From: Candidatus Omnitrophota bacterium | GTDB lineage: Bacteria; Ratteibacteria; UBA8468; B48-G9; DSTR01 | Direction of reading: 5' to 3' | Assembly (NCBI GenBank): GCA_023818865.1 | Contig: JAMWDF010000145.1 | Coordinates: forward strand, 1-5,934 | DNA: 5,934 bases | In this document: positions 1 through 5,934 of the stretch, in pieces | Layout: each line of letters begins with the position of its first letter | How positions within the stretch are numbered: position 1 is the stretch's first letter | Program-made: the position numbers and the translations under genes | Notes under the pieces: generated by a model | The model's database searches: none | What the model was told of the DNA's origin: nothing | What the model saw: only the letters and a program-made list of their open reading frames with translations

Positions 1-95
1 GGCGTAATCTACCTAAATTCCCAGCGGTAACCTCCCAGGTGGAAAATGGAAGAGAAAAACATTATTAAATTTGTGTGACGATACAGAGGAATTGA

Positions 96-157
96 AGGAG
101 GTAATGACCTAAAATACCTAAAAAAAAGGGGAAAACCTCCTATTTAGTAAACCTCCT
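96..157 (+). repeat. Shine-Dalgarno-like AGGAGGT followed by two complementary ACCTCCT copies
   Basis: AGGAGGT (96-102) is a near-perfect ribosome-binding sequence, but the only close ATG (104-106) is followed after one codon by a stop. Two copies of ACCTCCT (135-141 and 151-157) lie downstream within a 10-bp direct repeat AAACCTCCTA (133-142, 149-158). Either copy could pair with the AGGAGGT. Read on the other strand they are two Shine-Dalgarno-like sites with no good ORF behind them. Confidence 0.35.
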
Positions 158-209
158 AGATTCGCCAAGTAGAAATAAGATACGACCGAGTGAGGAGACA
201 CCTAAAGAA

Positions 210-415
210 ATGAGAGAACTAGACAAGGGGGGATTGAAAAAGCAGCAGTTATTTTTTCTCTGGCAATTTACCTGATAATTCTGGCTGCCGAACCACCACC
301 GAAGCCATTGTGGGGCCTGTTTCCGGGAGCAATATATATGCCTGGAGTGTGCGGGCATAAGGCTAACCGAGTACGCTATCCCAATGCCCGGGTTCTTGAC
401 CTGGAATTACAGTAG
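210..415 (+). pseudogene. Possible small secreted or membrane protein gene broken by a frameshift at a G run
   Basis: ATG at 210 has AGGAG (193-197) upstream and reads MRELDKGG before leaving frame at six G (227-232). That first frame stops within about ten codons. One extra G would join it to an open frame of 60 codons ending at TAG 413-415. This second frame begins IEKAAVIFSLAIYLIILAAE and continues with PPPKPLWGLFPG. The joined product would be about 68 residues with a charged start, a hydrophobic core and an alanine/proline boundary, as in a signal peptide or membrane anchor. The 60-codon frame has no start codon of its own before the hydrophobic part. It may be a real pseudogene, a sequencing error in the homopolymer, or chance. 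No homologue is recognised. Confidence 0.2.
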
Positions 416-535
416 ATTAGAGAATACTCAGAACAAAGAACAAGGTAGCGGAATTATTCCCTAGAGCCATCAGAAAAATATGTCTGGTTTCGTCCGTAGA
501 CACCTAAAAAATGTATACCACTGCCACTATTTAAA

Positions 536-799
536 GTGTCAGGCTCAATGGGTCAAGGGCTATCTAATTTCAAAGTTACTGAGATTATTCTTGGTTATGC
601 CAGTAGCCTGGCAAAAGAGAATAATCGCCTTTATCCAGGTCGGCGTCTTTACTGTGGTTTTCTCTACCCGCCGGCGAAAGTGGAAATTCTGGAGCACCTT
701 GATGTCATGGTGTTTATCGTAATGGATAATACTAAACTGGTTGTTCCCAGGCAACGGTGTTCTTGGAGGGAAGATGAAAGGGGAATCAGACCGAGATAG
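536..799 (+). pseudogene. Unassigned open frame with an SGSM motif, possible gene remnant
   Basis: From a GTG at 536 the frame runs 87 codons and begins VSGSMGQGLSNFKV, then has EIILGYASSLAKEN and a hydrophobic stretch DVMVFIVMDNTKLVVP. SGSM resembles the MIDAS motif (DxSGSM) of von Willebrand factor A domains, but the preceding Asp is absent (the residues before are LPLFK, after an in-frame stop at 497-499). No later metal-site Thr or Asp motif can be placed. There is no Shine-Dalgarno site for the GTG, and a second frame is open across the same DNA. At most this is a decayed fragment; chance is the likelier explanation. Confidence 0.12.
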
Positions 800-859
800 A
801 ATTCTGGAGAGGATGGTTCTGTGCCCCAACCTTTGACAAGAATTTTGCGTGAGGAAAAG

Positions 860-964
860 ATGAACCGGGCAGGTATAGTTTATTCTTGTCTAATTTTTTT
901 CTGTGGCTTTCATCTCTTCAATAGCTCACGGAAGGCAAAATCCTCTGGCTGTGCTGGACTTTGA
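860..964 (+). CDS. Very short putative ORF with a hydrophobic N-terminus, 34 aa
   Basis: ATG at 860 follows GAGG (851-854) at a normal 5-nt spacing. The product starts MNRAGIVYSCLIFFCGFHLF: a positive charge, then a hydrophobic core with cysteines, then a polar tail ending at TGA 962-964. It resembles a signal peptide or a single-pass mini-protein. It could equally be the first codons of a secreted-protein gene whose body has decayed, or noise. No family is recognised and nothing downstream continues it in frame. Confidence 0.15.
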   Translation: MNRAGIVYSCLIFFCGFHLFNSSRKAKSSGCAGL

Positions 965-1017
965 ACGGAATTTGTAGGTAAATCTCAGGGTGGTAGGTAA
1001 GATGCCGGAAAGAGTCA

Positions 1018-1052
1018 CTCTGCCAAGAGGGTTGGCTCCCTCCATTTCAGAG
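1018..1052. other. Two mutually exclusive short hairpins inside a CTCTG/CAGAG stem
   Basis: GCCAA (1022-1026) can pair with TTGGC (1032-1036) around the loop GAGGG. The same GAGGG (1027-1031) can instead pair with CCCTC (1038-1042) around TTGGCT. CTCTG (1018-1022) and CAGAG (1048-1052) could close an outer stem, sharing one base with the first hairpin. Stems are only 5 bp, so this may be incidental. No known riboswitch or RNA family is recognised. Confidence 0.3.
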
Positions 1053-1090
1053 GAGCGCCTTTCTTTCCCCATTCATTGGCCAGCAGATAT

Positions 1091-1117
1091 GCCTAGCCCG
1101 GCTTTCCCCGGACTAGC
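1091..1117. other. GC-rich imperfect hairpin
   Basis: The arms GCCTAGCCCGG (1091-1101) and CCGGACTAGC (1108-1117) pair as CCGG/CCGG, TAG/CTA and GC/GC, with one bulge and one mismatch, around a six-base loop. No T run follows on either strand, so it is not an ordinary intrinsic terminator. It lies about 40 bp from the alternating hairpins at 1018-1052. Confidence 0.35.
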
Positions 1118-1245
1118 AGAAAAGATAGATTCCTTACCGCCTCAGCCAGTTATTCCAGTGATGAGATAATTGCCAGAAGAGCAGGGCAACCGGCGGTGAT
1201 AGATGACCAGAAGGAGCCAGCAAACTGTAGCTGGGACACTCTACG

Positions 1246-1269
1246 ATGCCAAATACGGTGCCAAATACA
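1246..1269 (+). repeat. Two-copy tandem 12-bp repeat
   Basis: ATGCCAAATACG (1246-1257) is followed at once by GTGCCAAATACA (1258-1269), differing only at the first and last bases. The unit is four codons long, so it would keep any frame open (AKYG/AKYK in one frame, CQIR/CQIQ in another). Probably a local slippage duplication. Confidence 0.6.
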
Positions 1270-1621
1270 AGGCTACCCAGACGGCTATTCTGATAAGCAT
1301 CAGTGGTCGGAAATATGCCAACAGTTCTGGCATTTTTCCGCGGCTGGGGGGCGCAGCCAGATAAGGGAAATACCTGGCGGCTATGTAATGGAGAGGTAGC
1401 GGTGACTTCTAAGAAGGTGATGCTGACACCAATGCCAGCAGCAGAGGTAGAGTTTGCCTTTTCTATCATGGATAATGACCGGGAAATGGTTTTTGAGGAA
1501 TTTTCTGACCGGAAAACTGCCAGTTTACACTTCCCACTTTGCCTGTCTGCGCCTGGAAAATTGATGACCGGGTTGAGACTGTCAGGAGTAAGCAAAAAAC
1601 GCAGTCAATCAGAAAAGCACC

Positions 1622-4600
1622 CTACCTAATACCAGTGTGATATTCCTGAAGAGACCGGACATTTAAGGTGCCCTGGCGCCTGGCTTCAATACTTAATGCC
1701 GCGGCTCTGGCCGCGGCTACTGTAGTAATGTAAGGTAGCCGGTACTTAATAGCACTTTTTCGCAGATAGGAATCATCGTACTGGCTCATCTTACCTTTGG
1801 GAGTATTGATAATCAGGTCAATTTCCCCGTTCTTGATGAGGTCCACGATGTGGGGCCGGTCTTCCTGAAGTTTGTTGGCCCGTTCTGCCTTAATTCCATG
1901 CTTACCAAGAAACGCCTGGGTGCCAGCCGTGGAAAGAATTCGGAAACCCAGGAAAGCAAAATGCCTGGCTACTTCTACTACTGCCGGTTTATCTCTATCA
2001 GCCACGGTAATAAGCACTGTTCCTTTCAAAGGCAATCTCTGACCAGCAGCTTCTTCAGCTTTGAAAAAAGCCAAGCTGAAACTATCAGCTAAGCCAAGGA
2101 CTTCTCCGGTTGACCTCATTTCTGGACCCAGGACCGGGTCTACTTCCGGAAACATCGGGAAAGGAAAGACAGATTCCTTAACGCCAAAATGGGGTATCTG
2201 CCGGGTTTTCAGGCCAATCTTTCTTAAAGTTTCCCCATTCATCAACCTGGTGGCAATTTTGGCCATCGGCACATTGCATACCTTGGAAACCAGGGGCACT
2301 GTTCTTGAAGCCCGCGGGTTGGCCTCCAGGACATAGACCTTATCCTGACAGATAGCGTATTGGATATTCATTACTCCAACCACCTTGAGGGCAGAAGCAA
2401 TCTTTCTGGTGTAATGTTCTATTGTCTTGAGGTGTTTCTCAGGAATGTTGACTGGAGGGAGAACACAGGCCGAATCACCTGAATGAATTCCTGCTTGTTC
2501 GATGTGCTCCATGATCGCTGGTATAAAAACCTCCTGGCCATCGGAAAGGGCATCGGCTTCAGTTTCAAGAGCATCCTCAAGAAACTTGTCTATTAGCAGC
2601 GGTTTTTCCGGGGTGACACCTACTGCCGCTTCCACATACTGACGGAGTAGTTTTTCATCGTAAATAATCTCCATCCCTCGGCCTCCGAGAACATAAGAAG
2701 GACGGAGCATCAAAGGATAACCGATTCTTTTGGCCACCTGGAGAGCCTGGGCAAGATTAGTGGCGCTACCAGCCGCTGGCATCGGAATATTCAATTTTTC
2801 CATCATCGCCCTAAACCGATCGCGGTCCTCAGCCAGGTCAATCATATCTGGCGTGGTGCCCAGAATTCGGACACCAGCCTCTTCCAGCTCCCGGGCAATG
2901 TTAAGCGGGGTTTGCCCACCAAACTGGATAATTACCCCTTCTGGTTTTTCTTTGTTATAAATGGCTAAGACATCTTCCACGGTAAGAGGCTCAAAGTAAA
3001 GTTTATCCGAGGTGTCATAGTCGGTGGAAACTGTCTCTGGATTGCAGTTGACCATAATGGTTTCAAATCCTGCTTCCTTCAGGGCAAAGGCGGCATGGAC
3101 GCAGCAATAATCAAACTCAATGCCCTGGCCAATTCGGTTTGGGCCGCCCCCCAGAACCATTACCTTTTTCCGGGGGGTACAGGAGACAGCATCAGGAGCG
3201 TTGTAAGTGGAGAAGTAATAGGCAGCGTTTTCCACTCCGCTCACTGGAAGAGCCTGCCAACCCTGGACAACACCAATGTTTTCTCGCTGGTGGCGGATTT
3301 CTGGTTCTTTGCTGCCAAGCAGTTGAGCCAGATAACGATCGCTGAAACCGTCTTTCTTTGCCTGGACAAGTAGTTTTCCCGGGAGAGTTTTACCTCGGTA
3401 ACGAAGGATTTCTTCTTCTAATTGAACCAGTTCCTTCATTTGTTGGATGAACCAAGGTTTGATGTAAGTCTTGCGGTAGAGTTCATCCACGGTGGCTCCT
3501 TTTCTCAAAGCTTCGTACATAATGAACTGGCGTTCACTGGTAGGATAGCTGAGCATTTCCATAAGTTCTACCAGCGAACGCTTATTAAAATCTTTAGCGA
3601 AACCGAGTCCGTACCGACCGATCTCTAAGGAGCGGATGGCTTTCTGCAAAGCTTCCTTGTAAGTCTTGCCAATAGACATAACTTCGCCAACCGCTCGCAT
3701 CTGGGTACCAAGTTTATCTTCCACATCCCGGAATTTCTCGAAAGCCCAACGGGCAAACTTTACCACCACGTAATCTCCAAAAGGTTTATATTTTTCCAGG
3801 GTACCTTCCTTCCAGTAAGGAATCTCATCCAGGGTCAGCCCGCCAGCCAGTTTAGCTGAAACCAAAGCGATGGGAAAACCAGTGGCTTTGGAAGCCAGGG
3901 CTGAGGAACGAGAGGTCCGAGGATTAATTTCAATCACTACCACCCGACCACTAACCGGATCATGGGCAAACTGGATGTTGGTTCCCCCGATTACTTGAAT
4001 AGCTTCCACGATCGCATAAGAGTATTTCTGAAGGCGACTCTGTAATTCCGGGTCAATGGTAAGCATAGGGGCCACGCAGAAGGAATCTCCTGTGTGCACT
4101 CCCATAGCGTCAACATTTTCAATGAAGCAGACAGTAATCATCTGGTTTTTGGCATCTCGGACGACTTCCAATTCCAATTCTTCCCAGCCTAAGACTGATT
4201 CTTCTACTAGAATTTGACCGACCATGCTGGCCGCAATACCCCGGCTGGCGACGACGCGTAACTCTTCCACGTTATAAACCAAACCACCTCCAGTACCGCC
4301 CAGGGTATAAGCTGGTCGGATAACCACCGGATAGCCTAATTCAGAAGCGATTGATTCGGCTTCTTCCACCGAATAAGCCGGGGCACTCTTGGGCATAGGA
4401 ATACCCAGCCGATTCATGGTTTCCTTGAAAGCAATCCGGTCTTCTCCTCGGTTAATCGCATCCACATTAACTCCGATCACCTTCACCCCATACTTTTCCA
4501 GGATGCCTGAAGAAGCTAACTGAGAAGAAAGATTAAGCCCGGTTTGTCCACCCAGATTAGGGAGAAGAGCGTCCGGCCTCTCTTTTTCAATGATTTTCTT

Positions 4601-4822
4601 TAGGAATTCAACTGTCAAAGGTTCTACATAAGTCCGGTCAGCCATGCCTGGGTCGGTCATGATGGTGGCAGGATTAGAATTGACCAGAACAATTTCATAA
4701 CCCAACTGTCTCAGCGCCTTGCAAGCCTGGGTACCGGAGTAATCAAATTCACACGCCTGACCAATAACAATAGGACCAGAACCGATAATCAGCACCTTGT
4801 GAATGTCATTCCGTCTGGGCAT
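1622..4822 (-). CDS. carB: Carbamoyl-phosphate synthase large subunit CarB, 1066 aa
   Basis: CarB makes carbamoyl phosphate from bicarbonate, two ATP and ammonia supplied by the glutaminase subunit CarA, in the cytoplasm, feeding arginine and pyrimidine synthesis. Length and domain order are canonical. The carboxyphosphate domain (about 1-400) has IGSGPIVIGQACEFDYSG, IENVDAMGVHTGDS and EINPRTSRSSALASKATG. An oligomerisation region follows (about 400-548). The carbamoyl-phosphate domain (about 550-930) has LGGGPNRIGQGIEFDY, MEHIEQAGIHSGDSA and LEANPRASR. The last ~135 residues form the MGS-like allosteric domain. Metal-binding Gln/Glu/Asn sets are present in both halves (Gln284, Glu298, Asn300; Gln821, Glu833, Asn835). 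The allosteric domain keeps STAGT, Lys984 and INTPKGK (Asn1006), in line with nucleotide control, presumably by UMP. No frameshift or truncation is seen. carA is not upstream, where a dockerin/SGNH pair sits instead, and no other pyr or arg gene is visible. No clear terminator follows the stop. Confidence 0.98.
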   Translation of the reverse strand: MPRRNDIHKVLIIGSGPIVIGQACEFDYSGTQACKALRQLGYEIVLVNSNPATIMTDPGMADRTYVEPLTVEFLKKIIEKERPDALLPNLGGQTGLNLSSQLASSGILEKYGVKVIGVNVDAINRGEDRIAFKETMNRLGIPMPKSAPAYSVEEAESIASELGYPVVIRPAYTLGGTGGGLVYNVEELRVVASRGIAASMVGQILVEESVLGWEELELEVVRDAKNQMITVCFIENVDAMGVHTGDSFCVAPMLTIDPELQSRLQKYSYAIVEAIQVIGGTNIQFAHDPVSGRVVVIEINPRTSRSSALASKATGFPIALVSAKLAGGLTLDEIPYWKEGTLEKYKPFGDYVVVKFARWAFEKFRDVEDKLGTQMRAVGEVMSIGKTYKEALQKAIRSLEIGRYGLGFAKDFNKRSLVELMEMLSYPTSERQFIMYEALRKGATVDELYRKTYIKPWFIQQMKELVQLEEEILRYRGKTLPGKLLVQAKKDGFSDRYLAQLLGSKEPEIRHQRENIGVVQGWQALPVSGVENAAYYFSTYNAPDAVSCTPRKKVMVLGGGPNRIGQGIEFDYCCVHAAFALKEAGFETIMVNCNPETVSTDYDTSDKLYFEPLTVEDVLAIYNKEKPEGVIIQFGGQTPLNIARELEEAGVRILGTTPDMIDLAEDRDRFRAMMEKLNIPMPAAGSATNLAQALQVAKRIGYPLMLRPSYVLGGRGMEIIYDEKLLRQYVEAAVGVTPEKPLLIDKFLEDALETEADALSDGQEVFIPAIMEHIEQAGIHSGDSACVLPPVNIPEKHLKTIEHYTRKIASALKVVGVMNIQYAICQDKVYVLEANPRASRTVPLVSKVCNVPMAKIATRLMNGETLRKIGLKTRQIPHFGVKESVFPFPMFPEVDPVLGPEMRSTGEVLGLADSFSLAFFKAEEAAGQRLPLKGTVLITVADRDKPAVVEVARHFAFLGFRILSTAGTQAFLGKHGIKAERANKLQEDRPHIVDLIKNGEIDLIINTPKGKMSQYDDSYLRKSAIKYRLPYITTVAAARAAALSIEARRQGTLNVRSLQEYHTGIR

Positions 4823-4825
4823 AGA

Positions 4826-4832
4826 CCTCCTC
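4826..4832 (-). promoter_or_regulatory. Strong Shine-Dalgarno site fixing the carB start
   Basis: The minus strand reads GAGGAGG, then TCT, then ATG at 4820-4822. The match to the anti-Shine-Dalgarno core is near perfect, though the spacer is short. Together with the MPRRNDIHKVLIIGSGP start, normal for CarB, it settles the initiation codon. Confidence 0.8.
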
Positions 4833-4872
4833 AGTGTCGGGAAAGGACAAAGGGTAATTTAGTTGAGAATGG

Positions 4873-4902
4873 ATTGTAACACAGGGGGCTAGCTTTGACC
4901 AA
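4873..4902 (-). promoter_or_regulatory. Possible weak sigma70-type promoter for carB
   Basis: Reading the minus strand, TTGGTC (4897-4902) and TACAAT (4873-4878) are separated by 18 bp and lie about 50 bp upstream of the carB ATG. The -10 box is close to TATAAT; the -35 box matches at only three positions. The gap is just 97 bp and no intrinsic terminator is seen after the SGNH gene, so read-through from the upstream pair is equally possible. Confidence 0.3.
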
Positions 4903-4919
4903 TTTAGACCAGCAAACAG

Positions 4920-5666
4920 TCACGATTTCTTTTTCTCCTGTGGGTACTTCAATAACGGGGTGTGCTCCCAAGGGAAGTAAGGACTTACCTTGAAGACAGG
5001 AGCAATGGTTCGGAAAAAAGCCAGGTGGCCGACCGGACCAGGATGCACAATGTCCGCCATCCACAACCAGAGGTTTTGAGGATGGCTGGTCTGAAAGCGG
5101 TAGGGAATCTTATGCCTCTTCCAGGCAGAATAAAGGTCCACCACCGGCAGTCTTAATTCCCGGGCGAGAGCTACCAGAGCTTTGGCGCTGGCCTCAGAAT
5201 GCATCGGAGACTCCGGGAAAGCCTCTCCGGGATTGGCGCCAAAGGGCAGAGGCTTCCAATAGCCATAGACGACTGGGTTATAGGTAATGAAAAGAATTTC
5301 CCCTCCGATGGCTTGAATTCTTCTGACTACCTGGCGAGCTGCCTGGCGGTCGGCAGAAAACGGATCTTTCCTCCCTGGATTTTCATCCTTTTTTAGCCCG
5401 CCGATGGCACTCACCACCAGATCAGGGCGGAAACGAAGAACGGAGGTCTCCAGCCTTTTCAGTTCGGAAGAGTAACTGCTGCCGCACTTGCTAGAGTTAA
5501 TCACAGTAATGAAACCGTCTCCGTAGGTGTGCCAGAGAGCTTCAGTTAAGTAACCCACCCAGTTTTTTCTGCCCAGAGTCCAGTGGCAATCAACCGAGCA
5601 AGAATCACCGATAACCACAATTACTGTCGGCTTCTGCTTCTTAAGTTTTTCCAGAGTCCGTTTCAT
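4920..5666 (-). CDS. SGNH/GDSL-family hydrolase (putative esterase), 248 aa
   Basis: Block I is GDSCS near the N-terminus with the presumed nucleophile Ser22. Block II is the glycine in SSKCGSS (Gly62). Block V is DIVHPGPVGH, giving Asp205 and His208 as the rest of a Ser-Asp-His triad. These blocks and the alternating beta/alpha pattern (VIVVIGDS, PDLVVSAIGG, GGEILFITYN, RLPVVDLYSAW) fit the flavodoxin-like SGNH fold, whose members hydrolyse carboxyl esters such as acetyl groups on sugars or lipids. Block III is odd: the usual G-x-N-D reads G-G-L-K (residues 89-92), so the oxyanion-hole Asn appears replaced by Leu. No signal peptide or membrane helix is visible; the start is charged (MKRTLEKLKKQK). 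The ATG overlaps the dockerin gene's stop and has GAGG 7 nt upstream, which fixes the start. The C-terminus is lysine-rich (EKKKS). Substrate unknown; family call strong. Confidence 0.88.
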   Translation of the reverse strand: MKRTLEKLKKQKPTVIVVIGDSCSVDCHWTLGRKNWVGYLTEALWHTYGDGFITVINSSKCGSSYSSELKRLETSVLRFRPDLVVSAIGGLKKDENPGRKDPFSADRQAARQVVRRIQAIGGEILFITYNPVVYGYWKPLPFGANPGEAFPESPMHSEASAKALVALARELRLPVVDLYSAWKRHKIPYRFQTSHPQNLWLWMADIVHPGPVGHLAFFRTIAPVFKVSPYFPWEHTPLLKYPQEKKKS

Positions 5667-5934
5667 AAGTTTTCCTCGCGGTTATTTATTTGGCTGATTA
5701 TTTTTCTCAACAGGGTGACAACATCGGTGATGTCTAAGTTTCTATCTGCGTTAACATCGCCTCGTTGCCCCAACCATTCCGGATAAGGGGCAGTGTACAC
5801 CCTTTTGTCAATCTGGATGTTTTCCCCCAGCACTAAGCGCAAGCAAAGGATAGCATCCTGGATGTTTACCTGGCTGTCTCCATTAATATCCCCGGGCAAG
5901 AGAATTTTTATCCAGATAGGATTGGTCAAGACAA
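5663..5934 (-). CDS. C-terminal part of a dockerin type I protein (5' end outside the window)
   Basis: The frame stays open to the right edge, so this is only the last ~90 residues of a longer protein. A TTG at 5927-5929 could be read as a start, but the frame continues upstream and the visible piece is a C-terminal module, so I treat the gene as partial. It contains two F-hand calcium loops, DINGDSQVNIQD (5855-5890) and DVNADRNLDITD (5723-5758). Each has Asp/Asn/Asp at loop positions 1, 3, 5 and Asp at 12, and each is followed by a hydrophobic helix (AILCLRLVLG and VVTLLRKIIS). Known dockerins fold on Ca2+ and bind cohesin modules, attaching exported enzymes to scaffoldins or surface proteins; many also occur in bacteria without cellulosomes. 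The catalytic or binding part is not visible. The stop codon overlaps the start of the SGNH gene (ATGA), implying one transcript. The dockerin call is firm; the whole protein's function is unknown. Confidence 0.9.
   Translation of the reverse strand, partial: VLTNPIWIKILLPGDINGDSQVNIQDAILCLRLVLGENIQIDKRVYTAPYPEWLGQRGDVNADRNLDITDVVTLLRKIISQINNREENL
5674..5677 (-). promoter_or_regulatory. Ribosome binding site of the SGNH gene, inside the end of the dockerin gene
   Basis: On the minus strand GAGG is followed by seven bases and then ATG at 5664-5666. The site lies within the last codons of the dockerin frame, and the start overlaps that frame's TGA as ATGA. Together they support this start and point to translational coupling. 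Confidence 0.65.

Larger units (their letters stand above)
1..1621. other. 1.6-kb stretch without a convincing intact gene
   Basis: Every frame on both strands is broken by stops. The longest open stretches, about 100-150 codons at 1134-1595 (minus) and 1303-1629 (plus), overlap on opposite strands, lack good ribosome sites and show no family motif I recognise. Several fragments look like parts of former genes: a frameshifted signal-peptide-like frame at 210-415, an SGSM-containing frame at 536-799 and a short hydrophobic ORF at 860-964. A tandem 12-bp duplication and a hairpin cluster are also present. No tRNA, transposase, integrase or terminal inverted repeats were seen. I read it as an eroded intergenic region downstream of carB; an unknown structured RNA cannot be excluded. 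Confidence 0.6.

Noticed and set aside
3..68. Possible C-terminal tail of a plus-strand gene entering from the left edge
   Set aside because: Only about 21 codons are open and no motif is seen. A second frame is also open for nine codons, so it cannot be told from chance.
833..861. TTGACA at 833-838 as a -35 box
   Set aside because: The sequence 17 bp downstream is AAAGAT, a poor -10, and the better TATAGT at 874-879 is 35 bp away.
970..1120. RNase P RNA-like strings (GGGGAAAGCCGGGCTAG on minus, CAGGGTGGTAGGTAAG on plus)
   Set aside because: The two resemblances lie on opposite strands and none of the other conserved RNase P regions is present, so they are coincidental.
1000..1120. Cobalamin riboswitch-like strings on the minus strand (GCCAATG, GGGGAAAGAAAGGCG, GGGAGCCAACC)
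   Set aside because: The GGTGAAA-type core and the GCCAGGAGACC box are missing, and no B12-related gene lies downstream.
1134..1595. 153-codon minus-strand frame just downstream of carB
   Set aside because: It starts at a TTG with no ribosome site, has a Ser/Thr/Pro/Leu-rich composition without motifs, and lies opposite other open frames. Nothing marks it as a gene.
1560..1621. Intrinsic terminator after carB
   Set aside because: A six-T run exists on the minus strand at about 1594-1599, but no stem precedes it. The only pairing, GACTG/CAGTC, spans the T run.
1303..1629. 108-codon plus-strand frame
   Set aside because: No usable ribosome site or recognised family. It runs into the 3' end of carB on the opposite strand. 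The piece FSIMDNDREMVFEEFSDRKT looks protein-like but is not enough to call.

Overview
The window is bacterial DNA of moderate GC with strong AGGAGG-type Shine-Dalgarno sites. The lineage cannot be fixed from sequence alone. A dockerin-bearing exported protein beside a single-chain, full-length CarB would fit a clostridial-type firmicute or one of the candidate phyla whose genomes carry many dockerin proteins; that placement is inference.

Layout. All three confident genes lie on the minus strand and read right to left. The right edge (5663-5934) holds the 3' end of a gene whose product finishes in a complete type I dockerin, with two calcium-binding loops. It overlaps by ATGA an SGNH/GDSL-family hydrolase gene (4920-5666, 248 aa), so the two are almost certainly translated together. 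A 97-bp gap with a possible weak promoter and a strong Shine-Dalgarno site leads into carB (1622-4822, 1066 aa), the large subunit of carbamoyl-phosphate synthetase. carB looks intact, with all four domains and the key metal and allosteric residues, but its usual partner carA is not adjacent.

The left 1.6 kb (1-1621) has no convincing intact gene. It is stop-rich on both strands but not featureless. It holds a signal-peptide-like reading frame broken at a run of six G, a second very short hydrophobic ORF, a fragment containing SGSM, a tandem 12-bp duplication and a cluster of hairpins near 1018-1117. The simplest reading is a decayed locus, perhaps of secreted proteins, possibly with an unrecognised RNA. 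No named RNA family, tRNA, insertion sequence or CRISPR array was found there.

How the genes relate. The dockerin protein and the hydrolase look like one functional unit, possibly polysaccharide or ester processing around a dockerin-anchored enzyme, although the hydrolase shows no signal peptide. carB is housekeeping (arginine and pyrimidine precursor supply) and probably only shares direction with them. No complete, previously undescribed system is demonstrable in this window. The best leads are the atypical SGNH enzyme coupled to a dockerin protein and the structured, decayed left region.
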